DNA of 64,000 nucleotides from NCBI RefSeq assembly GCF_963576615.1, contig NC_088708.1, positions 8,866,001-8,930,000 of the forward strand. The letters run 5' to 3'. Of the stretch, positions 62,101-64,000 are shown in pieces. The notes below the pieces were generated by a model that was given only the letters and a program-made list of their open reading frames with translations, was not told the DNA's origin and made no database searches. Each line of letters opens with the position of its first letter. Position 1 is the stretch's first letter. Position numbers and translations under genes: made by a program. Source of the stretch: Watersipora subatra (lineage: Eukaryota > Bryozoa > Gymnolaemata > Cheilostomatida > Watersiporidae).

Positions 62101-62595
62101 CTATGTTGGGCTCTTTTTTTGGGTCAACTATAGCAGTTAAGATGAAGTTCTCCTGTTTAACATTCCTTTATTTCTGTTGCCATTAGTATTTGGTATAGTG
62201 ATTTGTGGCCGTGGAGATGTGTAGAGCCGTATGTGGTTGAGTGCGCGATTGTTGACTTCCTTTCAAGCGTATGCTGTTCTGGAATGTTTTTAGTTACTAT
62301 TGATGCCGTCATTGCTGAATTCGTTCTTGGTTTTTCAATGGCTAGTATTTATTTTAATAGCAATGAATGGAAGAACTTCCACAGCATAACTAATGTTCTC
62401 TGGATGCGGTATTTGTTGGACAAGTTGATCAAGAGCAAGTCATTTCCATCGACACGAGGGCAGACGCCCACCGCTAGCCAATTGAAGCGAACACTCATAA
62501 ATCTATACACCCGATGTGCTGGATATTCTTCAACTGTTCAAATGGTCTTATCTGATGAGTTTTTTCAAGAATATAGCCTAGAGGAGAGATTATGA
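50131..62595 (+). CDS. HASPIN: Haspin, histone H3 Thr3 kinase, complete
   Basis: Thirteen coding exons: 50131-50279, 53398-53976, 55361-55678, 55960-56138, 56682-56731, 57043-57155, 57259-57346, 57537-57622, 58591-58715, 58942-59015, 60236-60479, 61979-62081 and 62361-62595. All have GT-AG borders and phases join exactly (2343 nt, 780 residues, close to vertebrate haspin). The N-terminal half is low-complexity with a basic start (MRKTYGK). The kinase domain starts near residue 463: glycine loop EGVYGEV (473-479), lysine in VTIIK (492), catalytic HRDLHWGN (616-623), and IIDFTLSR (658-665), where the haspin-type DFT/DYT replaces DFG. The family's YQFDVYR and NVLWMRYLLDK segments follow. Haspin phosphorylates H3T3 in mitosis to recruit the chromosomal passenger complex. 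A poly(A) signal AATAAA lies at 62767-62772. The 5' UTR segment begins at 50113 after an acceptor. Confidence 0.97.
50865..51135. promoter_or_regulatory. Promoter-like motif cluster in haspin intron 1
   Basis: Within 270 bp there are an NRF1 palindrome tgcgcatgcgc (50869-50879), a YY1-type aagatggcgg (51081-51090) and a perfect CRE tgacgtca (51124-51131), plus a 21-bp palindrome gcaaacaacggcgttgtttgc. Together these are typical of TATA-less housekeeping promoters. Function is inferred only. Confidence 0.45.
51285..52772. mobile_element. 1.49-kb TA-flanked DNA element inserted in a minisatellite
   Basis: Termini CCATAAAACCTCTAATTGAA at the left and its near-complement at the right, with TA on both sides (51283-51284, 52773-52774). 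The subterminal regions repeat phrases such as attgaacgccacc and atttgaccgcc several times. No transposase is recognised. The minisatellite with tatagttatg units is present on both flanks, so the element landed inside the array. It lies in haspin intron 1. Confidence 0.8.
52773..53335. repeat. 20-bp minisatellite (tatagttatgtgtagtttag)
   Basis: About 27 tandem copies of a 20-bp unit tatagttatgtgtagtttag, changing to tatagttatgtatatagttatgttta types at the right. A short outlying part of the same array occurs at about 51225-51284, on the other side of the TA element. Overlapping minus-strand open frames rich in Ile, Thr and Asn are translations of the repeat. The array ends about 60 bp before haspin exon 2. 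Confidence 0.93.
54445..55204. mobile_element. pogo-like non-autonomous DNA element, copy 2 (inverted)
   Basis: The same termini (CAGTCAAACATGGATAACTC) and TA duplications (54443-54444, 55205-55206) as the copy at 40266-41386, in opposite orientation and without the nested insertions. It lies in haspin intron 2. Matching short open frames in the two copies reflect DNA similarity, not a gene. Confidence 0.88.
58775..58875. repeat. tatgtgtgtat microsatellite
   Basis: About nine copies of an 11-bp tgtgtgtatta-type unit in haspin intron 9, between exons ending 58715 and beginning 58942. Overlapping Cys/Val/Tyr-rich open frames are repeat translations. Confidence 0.88.
59030..60108. repeat. 38-bp minisatellite, about 28 copies
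   Basis: Tandem copies of a 38-bp unit containing cctttgattatgtaggaagg and gtggtacatactgtgtaa, about 90-95% alike. It fills nearly all of haspin intron 10, starting 15 nt after exon 10's donor region. Variants (ggttgg versus gggtgg; catgctg versus catactg) alternate along the array. Confidence 0.95.
60492..61882. mobile_element. 1.39-kb long-TIR element with TTAA duplication
   Basis: Inverted repeats of about 131 bp: the left arm starts agaatagagaaagcataata, the right arm is its near-complement, and TTAA flanks both ends (60488-60491, 61883-61886). There is no recognisable transposase. It occupies most of haspin intron 11 and begins only 12 nt after the exon's last base at 60479. The TIR sequence differs from the other TTAA element at 46894-47797. 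Confidence 0.88.
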
Positions 62596-63153
62596 TTGAA
62601 GATGAATCAACCTTGTTCTAATCTGATTGTCCTCCAAATTGTGCTTTCACAAGATTTAGCCTATCTGTAGGCTGCTTTTTTTTGTGCAATTTCTGCAAAA
62701 AGGTATCAGGATACGACTTTTTACAGTCTACTATTTTTTTATTCTATTATATCGTATAATACTATAAATAAAGTGTAAATATGTATATAGTTAAGACAGA
62801 TAAAGATTGTTTAGTTTTGAAAAGTTAAAGATACTGAAATGTTAGAAGCTTGAGGTTAAATATATAAAACAAGATGATAGCATAGAGGATGTCTAAACTA
62901 GTCTACAAGAGGGTCTACTGGCAAAGTTTAAAAGCATTGGAATAAGTGTATATACATGTATATGGTAGTAAAATACTGGATGTTACTAGCTGAATGAAAA
63001 TTGATTGTCATAACAATTGTAAAAGTCTTGAAGAGTTTGCCTCAAGTTTTGGATGATTGTGAGGTAGTTCATACTGGCGCTTTTGATAAATAAACATAAA
63101 TACATAAAAGGTGTATATATCTGTGTCCGTATATCAATAGTTACGACAGCAGT
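62596..63153. other. Haspin/hunchback convergent intergenic region
   Basis: AT-rich 558 bp between two stop codons. It holds the haspin 3' UTR with AATAAA at 62767-62772 and the 3' UTR of the hunchback-type gene on the other strand. No further feature was seen. Confidence 0.6.
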
Positions 63154-64000
63154 TCATGGGTGTACGGCACGAGCGATGTGGCAAAAGAATGCCACTTCGT
63201 CTACGCATTCCTCGCCACACATGTTGCACACAAACGGGTTCCGGTAGCCGTGATAGCCCATGTGCATTGCGTAGATGGCACAATTACCAAATGTGATATC
63301 ACAATGTGAACATGTGTACTTCTCTGGTCCATTGTGCTTCTCTACTGCTGCCACTGGTTCAGCACCTTCCATGTTGTTGTTAATCTCATGAGAAAGAGAT
63401 TTCTCTTCCATTGAACTTTCCTCGCACTGTCTGGGACTGTAACAGATATTGGCTCGAATCAGTGAAACATTAAAGGATGCAAGCGAAAAAGCTTGCACAC
63501 ACATGGAATTGATGATATTTTTAAAAATCAACATTTACCTTTCACATTCCATATTATTGTTATCAACTGATTCCACATTCAGCTTGAGATGGTTATTGTC
63601 AGAAAAAGCTTCTCCAGACTCAGCAGGCAATGGGTATTGGTTTCTTCTCATTTCATCTACCGGCTGAGGACTGGAACCATCACTAGCAATTGCGGTTGAA
63701 GGTTCGGCCTTATCTTTAGTTTCTGAAGTCATCTTCTCCTGCAGTCGAAGGCACAGAGCATCTAATTTCAAGGCCTTGCCTTTTCTGGATCTGGCTCTGC
63801 TGGCCACGTGGTTGCCCTTCTGCTGGTCTTCTACCTCACCAGATTTTGTGAGATCTAATGGGGTTTCTACAGTCGCAGCAGTGTCAACACTGCTTTCGTT
63901 ACTGGCAGAGCTTGCGTGAGTAACGGGAACAGGTGTGCCACTGTTGAATGATGTCTGTGGACTCCCTTTCATGAATGGAAATGGATGAGCAGAAGGCCTA
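63154..64000 (-). CDS. hb: Hunchback-type C2H2 zinc-finger transcription factor, C-terminal part, partial
   Basis: Two coding exons read on the minus strand: 63539 and upward, open past the right edge, then 63436-63154, which ends at a stop. GT-AG borders and phase agree. The last exon has two adjacent C-terminal fingers, YTCSHCDITFGNCAIYAMHM and VCNMCGEECVDEVAFFCHIA. The second finger has the long H-x5-H spacing and ends ARAVHP, the pattern of the hunchback C-terminal dimerisation fingers; Ikaros-family C-terminal fingers are related and are the main alternative. Upstream is a Ser/Thr-rich linker with PLDLT (about 63847-63861), a CtBP-like motif. The DNA-binding finger block should lie beyond 64000. 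Hunchback proteins are developmental repressors, including in neural lineages (family knowledge). Confidence 0.8.

Noticed and set aside
63154-63972. Ikaros-family factor
   Set aside because: Ikaros C-terminal fingers are related, but CNMCGEEC and the H-x5-H ending ARAVHP match hunchback better. Not fully excluded without the DNA-binding fingers.

Overview
This is eukaryotic nuclear DNA from an invertebrate, most likely a lophotrochozoan (mollusc- or bryozoan-like). It is AT-rich, its genes are broken into many small GT-AG exons, and it is full of minisatellites, tRNA-derived SINEs and DNA transposons. The lophotrochozoan guess is inference. The exon structures come from splice sites, reading phase and remembered family motifs; no database search was run.

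Five conserved protein-coding genes were assembled. (1) Minus strand, about 14658 down past the left edge: the N-terminal half of a PARN-family poly(A)-type exonuclease, closest to PNLDC1, the piRNA 3'-end trimmer. (2) Plus strand, 25175-31117: a complete SoxD (Sox5/6/13-type) HMG-box factor, 10 coding exons, 492 codons. (3) Minus strand, 43110-32571: a complete NF-YA CCAAT-binding subunit, 6 coding exons, 281 codons. (4) Plus strand, 50131-62595: a complete haspin histone-H3 kinase, 13 coding exons, 780 codons. (5) Minus strand, 63154 past the right edge: the C-terminal end of a hunchback-type zinc-finger factor. SoxD and NF-YA converge, NF-YA and haspin diverge, and haspin and hunchback converge. 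In every model the exon phases join without a remainder, which is the strongest evidence for them.

The introns hold the mobile DNA. PNLDC1 intron 4 contains a decayed R4/Dong/Rex6-like non-LTR retrotransposon carrying a restriction-like endonuclease. It is split by a 3.8-kb Harbinger element with TTA target duplications. The Harbinger in turn holds a 356-bp foldback hairpin between its two convergent genes and abuts an inverted copy of its own right end. Other PNLDC1 introns carry at least four unrelated minisatellites. NF-YA intron 1 has a pogo-like TA element with a 119-bp foldback (9-bp target duplication) nested inside; a sister copy lies in haspin intron 2. The NF-YA/haspin intergenic region has a hAT remnant with a perfect 8-bp duplication and a 904-bp TTAA-flanked long-TIR element. 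Haspin introns carry a second TTAA element 8 nt inside a 5' splice site, a 1.5-kb TA element inside a minisatellite, and a roughly 28-copy 38-bp minisatellite.

The 15-25 kb region has no gene I can support. It contains a P-element/THAP9-like transposase fragment, one possible transmembrane exon, and sequence that probably includes SoxD upstream non-coding exons. The clearest points of interest are the layered transposon nest inside a piRNA-biogenesis gene, the compact SoxD with a very short coiled coil, and a promoter-like motif cluster inside haspin intron 1.
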